DNA from: Parvibaculaceae bacterium Mf 1.05b.01
Lineage (GTDB): Bacteria > Pseudomonadota > Alphaproteobacteria > Parvibaculales > Parvibaculaceae
DNA length: 64,000 nucleotides
Assembly (NCBI GenBank): GCA_000509225.1
Contig: BAOK01000001.1
Location: 868,001 to 932,000 of the forward strand
Direction: 5' to 3'
Below, one piece after another: positions 27,634-36,502 of this stretch. Positions within the stretch are counted from its first letter, which is position 1. Each line of letters opens with the position of its first letter. The notes under the pieces were generated by a model. The model did no database searches. It had not been told where the DNA came from and saw only the letters and a program-made list of their open reading frames with translations. Made by a program: the position numbers and the translations under genes.

Positions 27634-28494
27634 ATGACCGACGCTGTTGAAGATCTTATTTCCCTTCTGGACCTGGAGCAGATTGAGCTCAACCTTTACC
27701 GAGGGCACAGTCCAGAGACGAGTTGGCAGCGCGTGTTTGGCGGGCAGGTGATTGGTCAGGCCCTGATGGCGGCCTATAAGACAGTCGATGAAGGCCGCAT
27801 CTGCCACTCTCTTCATGCCTATTTTATCCGTCCCGGTGATCCCAAAGTGCCAATTCTCTATGAGGTCGATCGCGCACGCGATGGACGGAGTTTCACGACG
27901 CGTCGTGTGGTTGCGATCCAGCATGGGAAACAGATTTTCAATCTGGCCGCGTCCTTCCAAGTTGAGGAAAAAGGGTTCGAGCATCAGCTGAACATGCCCG
28001 ATGTGCCGGCGCCGGAAGACCTTCCGACGGAGCGGGAGCGTCGCGAAGCGATCATAGATAAATTGCCGGAGGCAGTTCGCACACACTTCACGCGCCCGCG
28101 TCCGATTGAGATGCGCGCTGTTGATCCACAGCAATATATTGACCCAGAGCCCGCTGATCCTGAATTCAAAGTCTGGTTCCGGGCGACAAGCCCGATGCCT
28201 GAGGACATTGCCATGCAGCAATGTGTACTCGCCTATGCCTCAGACATGACCTTGCTTGATACCTGCATTCGTCCGCACGGGGTGAGCTGGATGTCCGGCA
28301 AACTGCAGTCCGCAAGCCTGGACCACGCCATGTGGTTCCACCACCCATTCCAGACGAATGACTGGATGCTCTACGATCAGGACAGCCCGAATGCTGTTGG
28401 TGCGCGTGGCTTCAATCGTGGAAGCATCTATACCCGCGAAGGTCTGCTTGTGGCGTCTGTCGCACAGGAAGGGCTTATCCGCTATCGCGGATAA
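27634..28494 (+). CDS. tesB: Acyl-CoA thioesterase II
   Basis: A 286-residue double hot-dog thioesterase that hydrolyses medium- and long-chain acyl-CoA. It has WQRVFGGQVIGQALMAAYKTV near the N terminus, LHAYFIRPGDP, and SFTTRRVVAIQHGKQIFNLAASFQ. In the second half are ASDMTLLDTCIRPHG (catalytic Asp and Thr region) and SLDHAMWFHHPFQTNDWMLYDQDSPNA. The length matches E. coli TesB (286 residues). It is convergent with the flavin monooxygenase gene 12 bases downstream. Confidence 0.95.
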   Translation: MTDAVEDLISLLDLEQIELNLYRGHSPETSWQRVFGGQVIGQALMAAYKTVDEGRICHSLHAYFIRPGDPKVPILYEVDRARDGRSFTTRRVVAIQHGKQIFNLAASFQVEEKGFEHQLNMPDVPAPEDLPTERERREAIIDKLPEAVRTHFTRPRPIEMRAVDPQQYIDPEPADPEFKVWFRATSPMPEDIAMQQCVLAYASDMTLLDTCIRPHGVSWMSGKLQSASLDHAMWFHHPFQTNDWMLYDQDSPNAVGARGFNRGSIYTREGLLVASVAQEGLIRYRG

Positions 28495-28506
28495 GCTCAG
28501 TCCTCC

Positions 28507-29982
28507 TCAACCAATCAGTTCGTAGTCGGCCATCTCAACATTGGCTGTAGCCGCCGCATAGGCGCGTGTATGGCTTGACCAGTTTTGCGTGATACGTCCA
28601 TCGGCATTTTTGTACCAGGACGCGCAGTGCGGGTCGGCCCAGACAGTTCCCGACAGATCTTTCTGGATCTCATCGTTGAACCGGTTCTGTGCAGCCCGGC
28701 TCGGCATTAGGGCCTTTGCACCAGACTCTTCAAGTGCTTTCAAAGCTTTGATGGTGTAGGCGACCTGGTGCTCCAACATGAAGGTGATGGTGTTATGGCC
28801 CAGATTGGTGTTGGGACCATACAGAACAAACAGGTTCGGGAAGCCGGTCGCAGTGACCCCCAGATATGCTTCTGGGCTGTCTTCCCAAAGTTCATTGAGG
28901 TTTTGTCCGTTCTGACCGGTCACCTCCATGGACCAGCGCCATCCGGTGGTCTCAAATCCGGTTGCATAGATCAGCACGTCGAAGTCATGTTGCACGCCAT
29001 CAGCTGTTTCGACTCCGTTGCCGTTGATCCTACTGATGCCGTTTGTCTCCAGCTCCACATGATCCAACATCAAGGTTGGATAGAAGTCGTCACAGATCAG
29101 GATGCGTTTGCAGCCGATGGGGTAATCAGGTAGCAGTTTTTTACGAAGCTCAGCGTCAGGGATTTGGTTTTCCAGCTGGTCTGTCGCCAGGCGGGTGAAG
29201 GCCGCTCGTCCTTCTGGTGTCCATTCAAACGCTTTCCAGAAAAAATGGTCTGCATTGTCATACAGCAGCTGGCGATTTCGTTTTCCCATATCCATGGCGA
29301 GTTCAAGATCGGTCATCATCAACGCCTTGGTTTCGTCGCTGATCTCTTGGTCATTGCGCGGGATGACCCAATTTGGCGTGCGTTGAAAAACCGTCATATG
29401 CGCAGCTTCTTTTGCCACTTCCGGGATGAGCTGCACCGCACTCGCGGCGGAGCCGATGACGCCAACACGTTTGCCCTTCAACGAAACATTCGGATCCCAA
29501 CGGGCTGAATGCATTGAGGGAACTTTGAATGTGTCGCGACCCTCAATGTCGGGGTAGGCGGGGCGATTGAGCTGGCCCATGCCAGCAATCACCGCATCAG
29601 CTTCATATTCCACACCGGTTTCGGTTGTGAGCGTCCAGGTGTTGCTGGTTTCGTTCCAAACAGCACTTGCCATGCCATCGCCAAGCTTCATATGGCTGAC
29701 AAGCTGATGGTTCTCAACGATGCTCTCTGCATATGCCTGCACTTCTGCGGCTCTTGGAAAGAGGTGCGTCCAGCCCGGGTTCGGAGCAAAGGAAAACTCA
29801 TAAAGTGCGACCGGCGTGTCGCAGCAGCAGCCGGGATATTTGTTTTCGTGCCAGACGCCACCGACCTTCTGGTTTCTGTCAAAAACCATGAAATCGTCGA
29901 TGCCCGCTTCCTTCAGCTTCACTGCGGCGGCTACACCGCCCAGTCCCGCGCCGACCACTGCCACGCGTATCTTTGTTGTCAT
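28507..29982 (-). CDS. Class B flavin monooxygenase (Baeyer-Villiger-like)
   Basis: A 491-residue FAD/NADPH monooxygenase. VVGAGLGGVAAAVKLKEAG binds FAD and GVIGSAASAVQLIPEVA binds NADPH. Between them FKVPSMHSARWDP occupies the position of the FxGxxxHxxxW fingerprint, with Val in place of Gly. YPGCCCDTPVALYEFSF and ATGFETTGWRWS also fit the BVMO-like group. It likely oxygenates ketones or similar substrates using O2. A GGGAGGAC lies just before the ATG. The long N-terminal extension in the same frame is untranslated. The gene is divergent from aldehyde dehydrogenase (237 bases), with an inverted repeat between. Confidence 0.87.
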   Translation of the reverse strand: MTTKIRVAVVGAGLGGVAAAVKLKEAGIDDFMVFDRNQKVGGVWHENKYPGCCCDTPVALYEFSFAPNPGWTHLFPRAAEVQAYAESIVENHQLVSHMKLGDGMASAVWNETSNTWTLTTETGVEYEADAVIAGMGQLNRPAYPDIEGRDTFKVPSMHSARWDPNVSLKGKRVGVIGSAASAVQLIPEVAKEAAHMTVFQRTPNWVIPRNDQEISDETKALMMTDLELAMDMGKRNRQLLYDNADHFFWKAFEWTPEGRAAFTRLATDQLENQIPDAELRKKLLPDYPIGCKRILICDDFYPTLMLDHVELETNGISRINGNGVETADGVQHDFDVLIYATGFETTGWRWSMEVTGQNGQNLNELWEDSPEAYLGVTATGFPNLFVLYGPNTNLGHNTITFMLEHQVAYTIKALKALEESGAKALMPSRAAQNRFNDEIQKDLSGTVWADPHCASWYKNADGRITQNWSSHTRAYAAATANVEMADYELIG

Positions 29983-30073
29983 CCTGTCCTCCCAAACGAA
30001 ATGCTTTTCATAAAGTGTATCTATGTTCGCGGGTAAGAACAGCCATTCTATTGTGGGGTCTTTGGTGATTTCG

Positions 30074-30091
30074 GTGTTCATCCTTGAACAC
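30074..30091. promoter_or_regulatory. Inverted repeat, possible operator
   Basis: GTGTTC-N6-GAACAC is a perfect dyad in the divergent region between the flavin monooxygenase (start 29982) and aldehyde dehydrogenase (start 30220). No regulator gene is adjacent, so its binding protein is unknown. Confidence 0.4.
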
Positions 30092-30219
30092 GCTACGTCA
30101 ACTTGAATGCCATAGGGCGAATGTCGTTGAAATAGACGGAGTGAAGTGGAAAGCTCCGGGCAAAGGACATGTCTGCATTGTGAGCAGACCGAAAAACGTC
30201 CGCCTAAGGGAGATGCGAA

Positions 30220-31623
30220 ATGAGTGAATTCAAACTTTTGATCAATGGCGACCTGGTTGACGGCGACATGGAAATGGATGTCCTGAATCCGGCAACGGAG
30301 GAAACAGTTGCCACATGCGCCCGTGCGTCGGAGGCACAACTTGAAAGTGCCATTGCCGCTGCAAAAACAGCTTTTCCATCCTGGTCCGCAACGAGCATCG
30401 ATGACCGCAAGAAGGCTATCAACGCTATTGCTGATGCGATTGAGGCAAATGGCGAAGAACTGGCGCGCCTCCTGACGCAGGAGCAAGGGAAGCCGCTCGC
30501 AGATGCAACGGGCGAAGTCTTCGGGACCGCCGCTTTTTTCCGCTACTTCACATCACTCGATCTGCCGGTGAAGGTGCTTGATGATAGCGAAGGACGCCGC
30601 GTAGAAGCCCATAGAAAGCCTCTCGGCGTTATTGGGGCCATTGTGCCGTGGAACTTCCCGATGATCCTTATGGCCTTTAAATTGCCGCCTGCGCTGCTCG
30701 CTGGGAACACTGTTGTGCTGAAACCAGCACCAACCACACCACTGACAAGTTTGAAACTAGGTGAACTGATCAAGGACATTCTTCCGGCAGGTGTTGTGAA
30801 CATCATTGCGGATGCCAATGATCTCGGCGCGCCTCTGACGGCTCACCCGGATGTGCGGAAGATCTCCTTTACGGGATCAACGGCGACGGGTGCCAAAGTC
30901 ATGGCCGGTGCTGCTGGGCTTCTCAAGCGCATTACGCTGGAACTGGGTGGCAATGATGCCGGCATTGTCCTTGGCGATGTTAATCCGAAAGAAACGGCAC
31001 CGAAGCTCTTTGACAGCGCATTCCAGAATAGCGGGCAGGTGTGTATCGCCATGAAGCGGCTTTACGTACATGAGTCTATTTATGACGAGATGTGCGATGA
31101 GCTTGCGACAATAGCCGACAATGCCATCATTGGTGATGGGCTGGAGCAGGGCACACAGCTCGGGCCGCTTCAGAACAAGATGCAGTTCGAAAAAGTACAG
31201 GAACTCATCAAGGCTGCAGGCGAGGACGGCAAGATCATCGCAGGGGGCGATGTGCCCGATAAGCCTGGCTACTTCATCCGACCAACGATTGTTCGTGATG
31301 TTGCTGAGGGTTCGCGCATTGTGGATGAAGAGCAGTTCGGTCCTGTATTGCCTGTCATCAAATATGCTGACGTGGATGATGCGATTGACCGCGCAAATGC
31401 TTCCGAATATGGCCTTGGCGGTTCTATCTGGTCGGCGGACGCCGACAAGGCCTATGCGCTGGCTGACAAGATGGAGTCTGGGACTGTGTGGGTGAACAAG
31501 CACGCTGAACTGGATCCTGCCATTCCATTTGGTGGTGCAGGCATGTCGGGCTTGGGAAGTGAGCTTGGCGAAGAAGGTCTTGAAGAGTTTACTCAACTCA
31601 AGATCATCAATATCGCCCGCTAA
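30220..31623 (+). CDS. NAD(P)-dependent aldehyde dehydrogenase
   Basis: A 467-residue ALDH that oxidises an aldehyde to the acid. GVIGAIVPWNFPMILMAFKLPPALLAGN is the Rossmann entry, FTGSTATGAKVM binds cofactor, and LELGGNDAGIVL carries the general base Glu. FQNSGQVCIAMKRLYV carries the catalytic Cys. The C terminus has EEQFGPVLPVI and GGAGMSGLGSELGEEGLEEFTQLK. The exact aldehyde is unknown. Pairing with the divergent monooxygenase suggests consecutive steps of one degradation route. A GGGAG site precedes the ATG and a strong terminator follows. Confidence 0.92.
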   Translation: MSEFKLLINGDLVDGDMEMDVLNPATEETVATCARASEAQLESAIAAAKTAFPSWSATSIDDRKKAINAIADAIEANGEELARLLTQEQGKPLADATGEVFGTAAFFRYFTSLDLPVKVLDDSEGRRVEAHRKPLGVIGAIVPWNFPMILMAFKLPPALLAGNTVVLKPAPTTPLTSLKLGELIKDILPAGVVNIIADANDLGAPLTAHPDVRKISFTGSTATGAKVMAGAAGLLKRITLELGGNDAGIVLGDVNPKETAPKLFDSAFQNSGQVCIAMKRLYVHESIYDEMCDELATIADNAIIGDGLEQGTQLGPLQNKMQFEKVQELIKAAGEDGKIIAGGDVPDKPGYFIRPTIVRDVAEGSRIVDEEQFGPVLPVIKYADVDDAIDRANASEYGLGGSIWSADADKAYALADKMESGTVWVNKHAELDPAIPFGGAGMSGLGSELGEEGLEEFTQLKIINIAR

Positions 31624-31642
31624 AGGCGCGCTGGAACAAAAG

Positions 31643-31679
31643 AAACCCGGCCTTGCGAAATTGCAGGGCCGGGTTTTTT
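31643..31679 (+). terminator. Rho-independent terminator after aldehyde dehydrogenase
   Basis: Arms AAACCCGGCC and GGCCGGGTTT with a 14-base loop are followed by T residues. The position between convergent genes lets it serve both strands. Confidence 0.9.
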
Positions 31680-31696
31680 GCTTTTCGGTATTTGCC

Positions 31697-32068
31697 TTAG
31701 GCGTTGCTTTTCATCATTTGGGCAGAAGCCACGAGCATCAGTGTCAACACCGCTTCGACTACAATGAAAACAGTGGCGAATTCAGCGCCGTGAATGGCCC
31801 AGGCGAGCGTACGAAAAACCGCCGCGCCGCCGAGGATAAGTGCCGCGCCATAGGCCCATGTGGCGTTCTGCTTCCAGGCGGCTAGGAACGCCATAACGGA
31901 GCAGGCAAAGAAAAACGCTGCGAAATCGCCAGCCTGGGTGCTGCGGCCGATGCCGTCGAGCAGGGGCATGCCGAGACTTTCGGCAGCGGCGGCCGGGTTT
32001 GTGATCCACATGAATGCGTTGATGCCCATCGCAAGCCCGGGCAGGGCAGCCAGAATACGTGCCAACAT
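31697..32068 (-). CDS. Small four-helix membrane protein, DUF4345-like
   Basis: A 123-residue protein with four hydrophobic segments (about 1-22, 45-65, 70-92 and 96-118). Its layout, SLGMPLLDGIGRSTQAGDFAAFFFACSVMAF after the first helix, resembles the DUF4345 protein encoded at 39904, which has GLGLEPSGRSGAIEIRAQYGGFF at the same place. The two may be distant paralogues. No function is known for this type. A GGGGG tract is the only candidate ribosome-binding site. Confidence 0.65.
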   Translation of the reverse strand: MLARILAALPGLAMGINAFMWITNPAAAAESLGMPLLDGIGRSTQAGDFAAFFFACSVMAFLAAWKQNATWAYGAALILGGAAVFRTLAWAIHGAEFATVFIVVEAVLTLMLVASAQMMKSNA

Positions 32069-32189
32069 AGATTTACCCCCATTTTTTGGTGGGCGCAGTG
32101 TGACCCGATTCCGCGGCGGATAGAACTTGAATGTGTGGCGGTCGGGATTCTGGGCCTCAATCTGACACTGAAAACGGTGAAATAGGCTC

Positions 32190-32218
32190 TTGAATCATAA
32201 GGGCTTGTGCGGCATACA
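32190..32218 (+). promoter_or_regulatory. Promoter of tRNA-Ser
   Basis: TTGAAT and CATACA are separated by 17 bases and end 7 bases before the mature tRNA. Confidence 0.5.
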
Positions 32219-32225
32219 CGGCGGT

Positions 32226-32316
32226 GGAGAGGTGGCCGAGTGGCTGAAGGCGCTCCCCTGCTAAGGGAGTATACGTTAATCGCGTATCGAGGGTTCGAAT
32301 CCCTTCCTCTCCGCCA
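32226..32316 (+). tRNA. tRNA-Ser (anticodon GCU)
   Basis: A cloverleaf with acceptor arms GGAGAGG and CCTCTCC, discriminator G and encoded CCA. The D arm contains GCCGAGTGGCTGAAGGC. The anticodon loop CTGCTAA is closed by a CTCCC/GGGAG stem and reads AGC/AGU codons. The variable arm is long, as in class II serine tRNAs, and the T arm contains GGTTCGAATCC. Confidence 0.97.
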
Positions 32317-32351
32317 TTTCCCTTACAACCTGCCGAGATGATGTGTGTTTA

Positions 32352-33254
32352 CTAGTGAAGGAGACCGGTGGCGTGCGCGATGTCCTTAGATGCCGCGAAG
32401 TCGTGGGATGGGACGATGACAAGGTCCGGCAACTGTTCCTTCAACCCCCTTACTTTGGCATAGGACCTTCGAAGTTCGGCGGCGTCGCCGGTGCCAGGCG
32501 TGATGTTCTTTTCCAAAAGCCCCGCCTCATAGGTCAGGTCGCCTACAAGTAGGATTGGTGACCAACCTTCGCGGCGAATGAGCATTGAAAGCGACCCTGG
32601 TGTGTGTCCAGGTGTTGGCAGCAGGACCATCGACCCGTCACCGGCAACATCGAATACGCCGTCGAACATGTGCAGGAGCGGGTCGTCGCTGTGTTGAAAC
32701 TGAATCGGGTGCCATTGGGCTCCAGGTATTTCGATATGGTCCCGTAAAACCCATTCCCGTTCTGGGTGCGGTAGTGAGAGTTGTGCCCATTCTCTGTCGC
32801 TGACAAGCAAACCTGCTTGCGGAATTTGATCAATGCCCCCCACATGGTCGAAATGAAGGTGCGAAATCACCGCAGTTTTGATCTCACTGGGATTAAAGCC
32901 AGCGTCGGTCACCACCTTGTCGAGTCTGCTCTCGCGCATCGGATGAAATCGAAAGATGCGCCGTAGCAGGAAGCGGCCAATGGGACTTGAAATGTAGGTG
33001 GGGTCGAATGTGATCTTTGGGTCGAGCCCAGTATCAAAAAGGAAAATCCCATTTCGGTGCTCAATCAGAAAATAATTGATCGGCAGCTTTACCCAGCTGC
33101 GAGAAAGCAATGCCCACATGGTTCGTGGCATCCACGTCCCATAGCGGTGTTCTTTGTGTTGTTCTGCAGACCCTGAACTCAGAACATGCACGGACTTGAT
33201 TGCCAGGCGGATATCTCCGACGTTCTGATCTCTGGTATCTGGGTTCGGGTCCAT
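32352..33254 (-). CDS. Metallo-beta-lactamase-fold lactonase-like hydrolase
   Basis: A 300-residue MBL-fold protein with SHLHFDHVGG (HxHxDH, binding two metals), LPTPGHTPGSLSML, GDLTYEA and a final VPSHD. The order and spacing match the N-acyl-homoserine-lactone lactonase/AttM-like group of metallohydrolases, so lactone opening is possible. The substrate is not proven. A GGAGG lies 7 bases before the ATG. It is the first gene downstream of tRNA-Ser on the opposite strand and is about 130 bases downstream of the DLH gene's 3' end, on the same strand. Confidence 0.85.
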   Translation of the reverse strand: MDPNPDTRDQNVGDIRLAIKSVHVLSSGSAEQHKEHRYGTWMPRTMWALLSRSWVKLPINYFLIEHRNGIFLFDTGLDPKITFDPTYISSPIGRFLLRRIFRFHPMRESRLDKVVTDAGFNPSEIKTAVISHLHFDHVGGIDQIPQAGLLVSDREWAQLSLPHPEREWVLRDHIEIPGAQWHPIQFQHSDDPLLHMFDGVFDVAGDGSMVLLPTPGHTPGSLSMLIRREGWSPILLVGDLTYEAGLLEKNITPGTGDAAELRRSYAKVRGLKEQLPDLVIVPSHDFAASKDIAHATGLLH

Positions 33255-33386
33255 CTCATCACCTCCACGGAAGCAATTATGTCGCCTCTCCGTCGATCCG
33301 ACAGGCTCTCGGCGAGCGGATCTTCAAAGCATACCAAGGACAGGTTGAAACGCATTGATGGGTATCAAATGGGTTCGAGACACAGG

Positions 33387-34247
33387 TTAGGCGAGGGCGC
33401 CTTCAAAAAGTGCGAGCATGCGGGCCCAGGCGCGTTCCGCCTGCGCCTCGTTGTAGACGCGGCTGTCGGGTGGGCACCACCCATGGAGTGCGCCTTCATA
33501 GACTTCAATCTCAGCCTTGAGGCCCGCACTGTCGAAAGCATCGCGCAGCGCTGTTTTGGCTTCCGGTTGTTTTTCGTCGTCATTCTCGGCGATGGCGAAG
33601 AGGAAGTCCGCTTTCATCTCGGGCACGCGCAGGTGGGGGCTGCCGGGATCACTCGTCACCAGTCGCCCGCCGTGGAATGACGCGCCTGCGCCGATGCGGT
33701 CGGGAAGGGTCGCCGCCGTCAGCATGGTGAAGGGGCCACCCATGCAATATCCCGTCGTGCCGATTTTCTTGGACGTATCGGTGGCTTCCTGAGCGTCCAG
33801 AAAACTCACAAATGCTGTTGCATCGGTGATGACAGTTTGTGCAGACAGGGCGAGCGCCATAGGAAGCACATGGTTCCGGGTTTCTTCGTCCTGAAAGCTT
33901 GCGCCTTCGCCGACGACAGGAGATTTGGCTTCACGGTAATAGGGATTGATCACCAGCACTGCATAGCCAGCCTCTGCAAGTCGTTTTCCCATCTGCCGGA
34001 AGGCGGGGCGCAGACCCAAAATGTCTGGCCAGATGAGGATGCCAGGATGTGTTCCTGAAGAAGGATGCACGAAATAGGCATCTGCCTCTCCATCGGGCGT
34101 TGCGATTGTCACGTCAGACTCCGTGACGTCCGCTGCATTCGCCGCACGGGGGAGGGTTGCCATCAGCACCGCCGCGCCGCCTGTGATGCCTACCTGACGC
34201 CGTGAGAGGTACACGTCATTGTCTTTTACGGTCTCTTCGTCACACAT
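33387..34247 (-). CDS. Dienelactone hydrolase family protein with Tat signal
   Basis: A 286-residue alpha/beta hydrolase. The N terminus has a twin-arginine motif, SRRQVGITGGAAVLMATLPRAANA, pointing to Tat export to the periplasm. The catalytic nucleophile is Cys in TTGYCMGGPF (DLH type), with a later Asp and the His of ALHGWC. FVHPSSGTHPGILIWPDILGLRP matches DLH proteins. It probably hydrolyses lactones or esters. A clear AGGAGG precedes the ATG. It is divergent from DUF1330 (199 bases between, nothing recognised). Confidence 0.88.
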   Translation of the reverse strand: MCDEETVKDNDVYLSRRQVGITGGAAVLMATLPRAANAADVTESDVTIATPDGEADAYFVHPSSGTHPGILIWPDILGLRPAFRQMGKRLAEAGYAVLVINPYYREAKSPVVGEGASFQDEETRNHVLPMALALSAQTVITDATAFVSFLDAQEATDTSKKIGTTGYCMGGPFTMLTAATLPDRIGAGASFHGGRLVTSDPGSPHLRVPEMKADFLFAIAENDDEKQPEAKTALRDAFDSAGLKAEIEVYEGALHGWCPPDSRVYNEAQAERAWARMLALFEGALA

Positions 34248-34446
34248 GGGGGCCTCCTGACAGATAAGCTGTTGGACTGATCATTGTTTTTGCACCAAAG
34301 CTTATCGGGCTGACCGGGCTCTGCAATCACATTCGTATTCTGACTCGTTTTTGTGGGGGCACATTCATGTGAACGGATAGCGCGTTGCTTTTGGTTAAGC
34401 CGGTATCAATAGTGGGGAAGGCAATTTACCAGGGGAGGAGTGAATA

Positions 34447-34848
34447 ATGGGGCAAGTGAACAAGGACAAAGCGGCGCTCGCTGCCATGGCCACCGGCGAT
34501 CTGGACGAGCCCGTGGTGATGCTCAACTTGCTCCGATACCGGCAGACAGCGGGTGACGGTGCGGGTGTCGACGGGCTCACCGGTCGGGAGGCCTACGAAG
34601 TCTATGGCAAGGCATTCGCGAAACTTCATCCGCGTTTCGGGGGTGAACCGGTTTGGATGGGCCGGGCGCTGAACTCCATTATTGGTGATGAAACGTGGGA
34701 TGTGGTGATACTGGTGCGCTATCCTGCGCGGAGGCAGTTTGTCGACATGACGCGCGATCCCGACTATCTGGCGATCGCGCCCATCCGCGCTGCGGCTCTT
34801 GCAGACAGTCGGCTGGTCGAAATGAGCCAGCTTTTGCCAAAAAACTAA
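34447..34848 (+). CDS. DUF1330 family protein
   Basis: A 133-residue predicted ferredoxin-like (dimeric alpha/beta barrel) protein. LDEPVVMLNLLRYR near the start and WDVVILVRYPARRQFVDMTRDPDYLAIAPIRAAALADSRL at the end match the DUF1330 pattern. Related small proteins occur in degradation clusters, but no reaction is established. The ATG follows a strong GGGGAGGAG. It may be expressed independently, because the following GST gene begins 146 bases later with its own operator-like repeats. Confidence 0.82.
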   Translation: MGQVNKDKAALAAMATGDLDEPVVMLNLLRYRQTAGDGAGVDGLTGREAYEVYGKAFAKLHPRFGGEPVWMGRALNSIIGDETWDVVILVRYPARRQFVDMTRDPDYLAIAPIRAAALADSRLVEMSQLLPKN

Positions 34849-34912
34849 TCTTTGCAGGGGGTTACGGCGCCCAGTTGTCTGTCGGGTTCGCCTGTTTATT
34901 GCTGAATCAAAA

Positions 34913-34980
34913 TTATTCGATTGACAAGTGAAGGTGGTTGCTGTTCAAGTGACCAGCGAATTGGTTATTCGTTTGAATAA
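34913..34980 (+). promoter_or_regulatory. Two related boxes upstream of the GST-TetR operon
   Basis: TTATTC-GTTT-GAATAA (34965-34980) is a perfect inverted repeat ending 14 bases before the GST start. A half-copy, TTATTCGATTGAC, starts at 34913, exactly 52 bases upstream (about five helical turns), and includes a TTGACA element. They are candidate sites for the TetR regulator encoded at 35810. Confidence 0.45.
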
Positions 34981-34994
34981 GTTTGAGGAAGCTG

Positions 34995-35810
34995 ATGCTG
35001 ACCCTGTTTCACAATGCGGTATCCACCTGCTCACAAAAGGTGCGCTGGATCCTGTCCGAAAAGAATATGGACTTCACGTCCCGCGAGATCGACCTGTTGG
35101 CAGGAGAGCAGCACGCGGATTGGTACATCAAAATCCATCCTGATCACATGGTGCCCGCACTCGTGCATGATGAGACCATCATTCGTGAGTCCTCGCTGAT
35201 TATGATGTACCTGGACCAGATCGGTGACGGGGAACGGTTTATCCCGGACAATCCCCTTGAAGCGCACCAGATGCGTTCCTGGCTTCATCTGATTGATCAC
35301 ACGATCCACGCAGAGGCAGCGGTCGTCACCTTTTCTCTAGGGCCACGAAACCTTATCAACGCGCAGCCTGCTGATGTTCGGGAAGCAGCGATATCCAACA
35401 TCGTTGACCCTATTGCGCGCGCACAAAGAAGAAGCGTGCTTGATCTTGGCGTGATGGCACCCGAATTCAAACGTGCCGTTGAGCGCTTCATCAAGATGCT
35501 GACCGAAATAGAGGCCCAGCTCCAACGCACCCCGTGGCTTGCTGGACCAAAACTGAGTATCGCTGATGGCGCGGTTCTGCCCTACGTGCTTCGTCTTGAG
35601 CACCTTGGACTCGACACCATCATCACGCCTTACCCCGCCGTTGCCGCCTGGCTGTCGAGCATGAAGCAGCGCCCAAGTTTCGCGAACGCCGTTGGGCAAT
35701 GGATCCCCGAGGAAGTCCTCGCTTTCATGAAGCAGATGGCAGCAGATGACCAGGAAGCTATCCAGAACCTTCTCGACGAGATCGGCAACACAATGAAGGA
35801 GGCATCCTGA
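34995..35810 (+). CDS. Glutathione S-transferase family protein
   Basis: A 271-residue GST, longer than average. The N-terminal domain MLTLFHNAVSTCSQKVRWILSEKNMDF has an SxCSQKVR motif typical of the beta/zeta-like or tetrachlorohydroquinone dehalogenase type, and ESSLIMMYLDQI completes the GSH site. The helical domain has WLAGPKLSIADGAVLPYVLRLEHLG. ATG 34995 has GAGGA 5 bases upstream. A TTG at 34983 is less likely. It overlaps the TetR gene by 1 base and precedes an aromatic hydroxylase, suggesting a role in detoxifying the same substrate. Confidence 0.87.
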   Translation: MLTLFHNAVSTCSQKVRWILSEKNMDFTSREIDLLAGEQHADWYIKIHPDHMVPALVHDETIIRESSLIMMYLDQIGDGERFIPDNPLEAHQMRSWLHLIDHTIHAEAAVVTFSLGPRNLINAQPADVREAAISNIVDPIARAQRRSVLDLGVMAPEFKRAVERFIKMLTEIEAQLQRTPWLAGPKLSIADGAVLPYVLRLEHLGLDTIITPYPAVAAWLSSMKQRPSFANAVGQWIPEEVLAFMKQMAADDQEAIQNLLDEIGNTMKEAS

Positions 35811-36460
35811 TGGTTCGTGATCATTCAAAAGCGAAAAATGCCAAGGTGGAAAAGTCCAAGGGGACAAGCCGTTCCAAAAAACGGGAGGAGACGTCCGCAC
35901 GCATTGTGCAGGCCGCCCGGCAATCTTTCGCCAAACGCGGCTTTCACGGCACCAGCACCCGCGATATTGCCAGCGAGGCTGGGACCAATCAGGGGTTGAT
36001 CACCTACCATTTCGGAACAAAAGACGCGCTATGGCGCGCGGCCGCAGACAATCTGTTTGAAGAGATTGGCGGACGGTTGTTTGATCGTCTTGGCCATCGG
36101 CAGTTGACTGATGAGCGGGAGAATGCCCGTGAGTCGATCCGCGAATTCGTCCGCTTCTCTGCTGAACATCCAGAATTCTTCTGGCTCATGGTTGATGAGG
36201 GGAAGAATGCCGATGAACGGCTCGACTGGCTGATCACGACGCATCTGCGCCCGCGCTTCGAGGTGCTTGCAGACTATATGCTCAATGAACTCGGATATTC
36301 ACAGACGGAATTGCCCCATGTGTACTACACGCTTGCGGGTGCTGCTTCGCTGATCTTCGCTGTAGCACCGGAGTGTCGGCAACTCACCGGAGTCGATCCT
36401 CTCAAACAGGAAATCGTTGAGCGCCACGCGGATTTCGTCGCGCGGCTGCTCATTGCCTGA
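35810..36460 (+). CDS. TetR-family transcriptional regulator
   Basis: A 216-residue repressor-like protein. After a very basic lead of about 25 residues, the helix-turn-helix domain reads ARIVQAARQSFAKRGFHGTSTRDIASEAGTNQGLITYHFGTKDALWRAAAD. The C-terminal ligand domain has AEHPEFFWLMVDEG. It starts on the last base of the GST stop (TGATG) and is followed 42 bases later by the hydroxylase gene. An autoregulated GST-tetR-hydroxylase operon is likely, with operator candidates at 34913-34980. Confidence 0.9.
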   Translation: MVRDHSKAKNAKVEKSKGTSRSKKREETSARIVQAARQSFAKRGFHGTSTRDIASEAGTNQGLITYHFGTKDALWRAAADNLFEEIGGRLFDRLGHRQLTDERENARESIREFVRFSAEHPEFFWLMVDEGKNADERLDWLITTHLRPRFEVLADYMLNELGYSQTELPHVYYTLAGAASLIFAVAPECRQLTGVDPLKQEIVERHADFVARLLIA

Positions 36461-36502
36461 TGGGTGCCCGACCAGACGACAGCAAGGAATAGGAAATCAA
36501 TC

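Noticed and set aside
32594-32803. Frameshift or pseudogene in the lactonase-like gene
   Set aside because: The frame is intact from start to stop with all metal motifs, so there is no evidence of damage.
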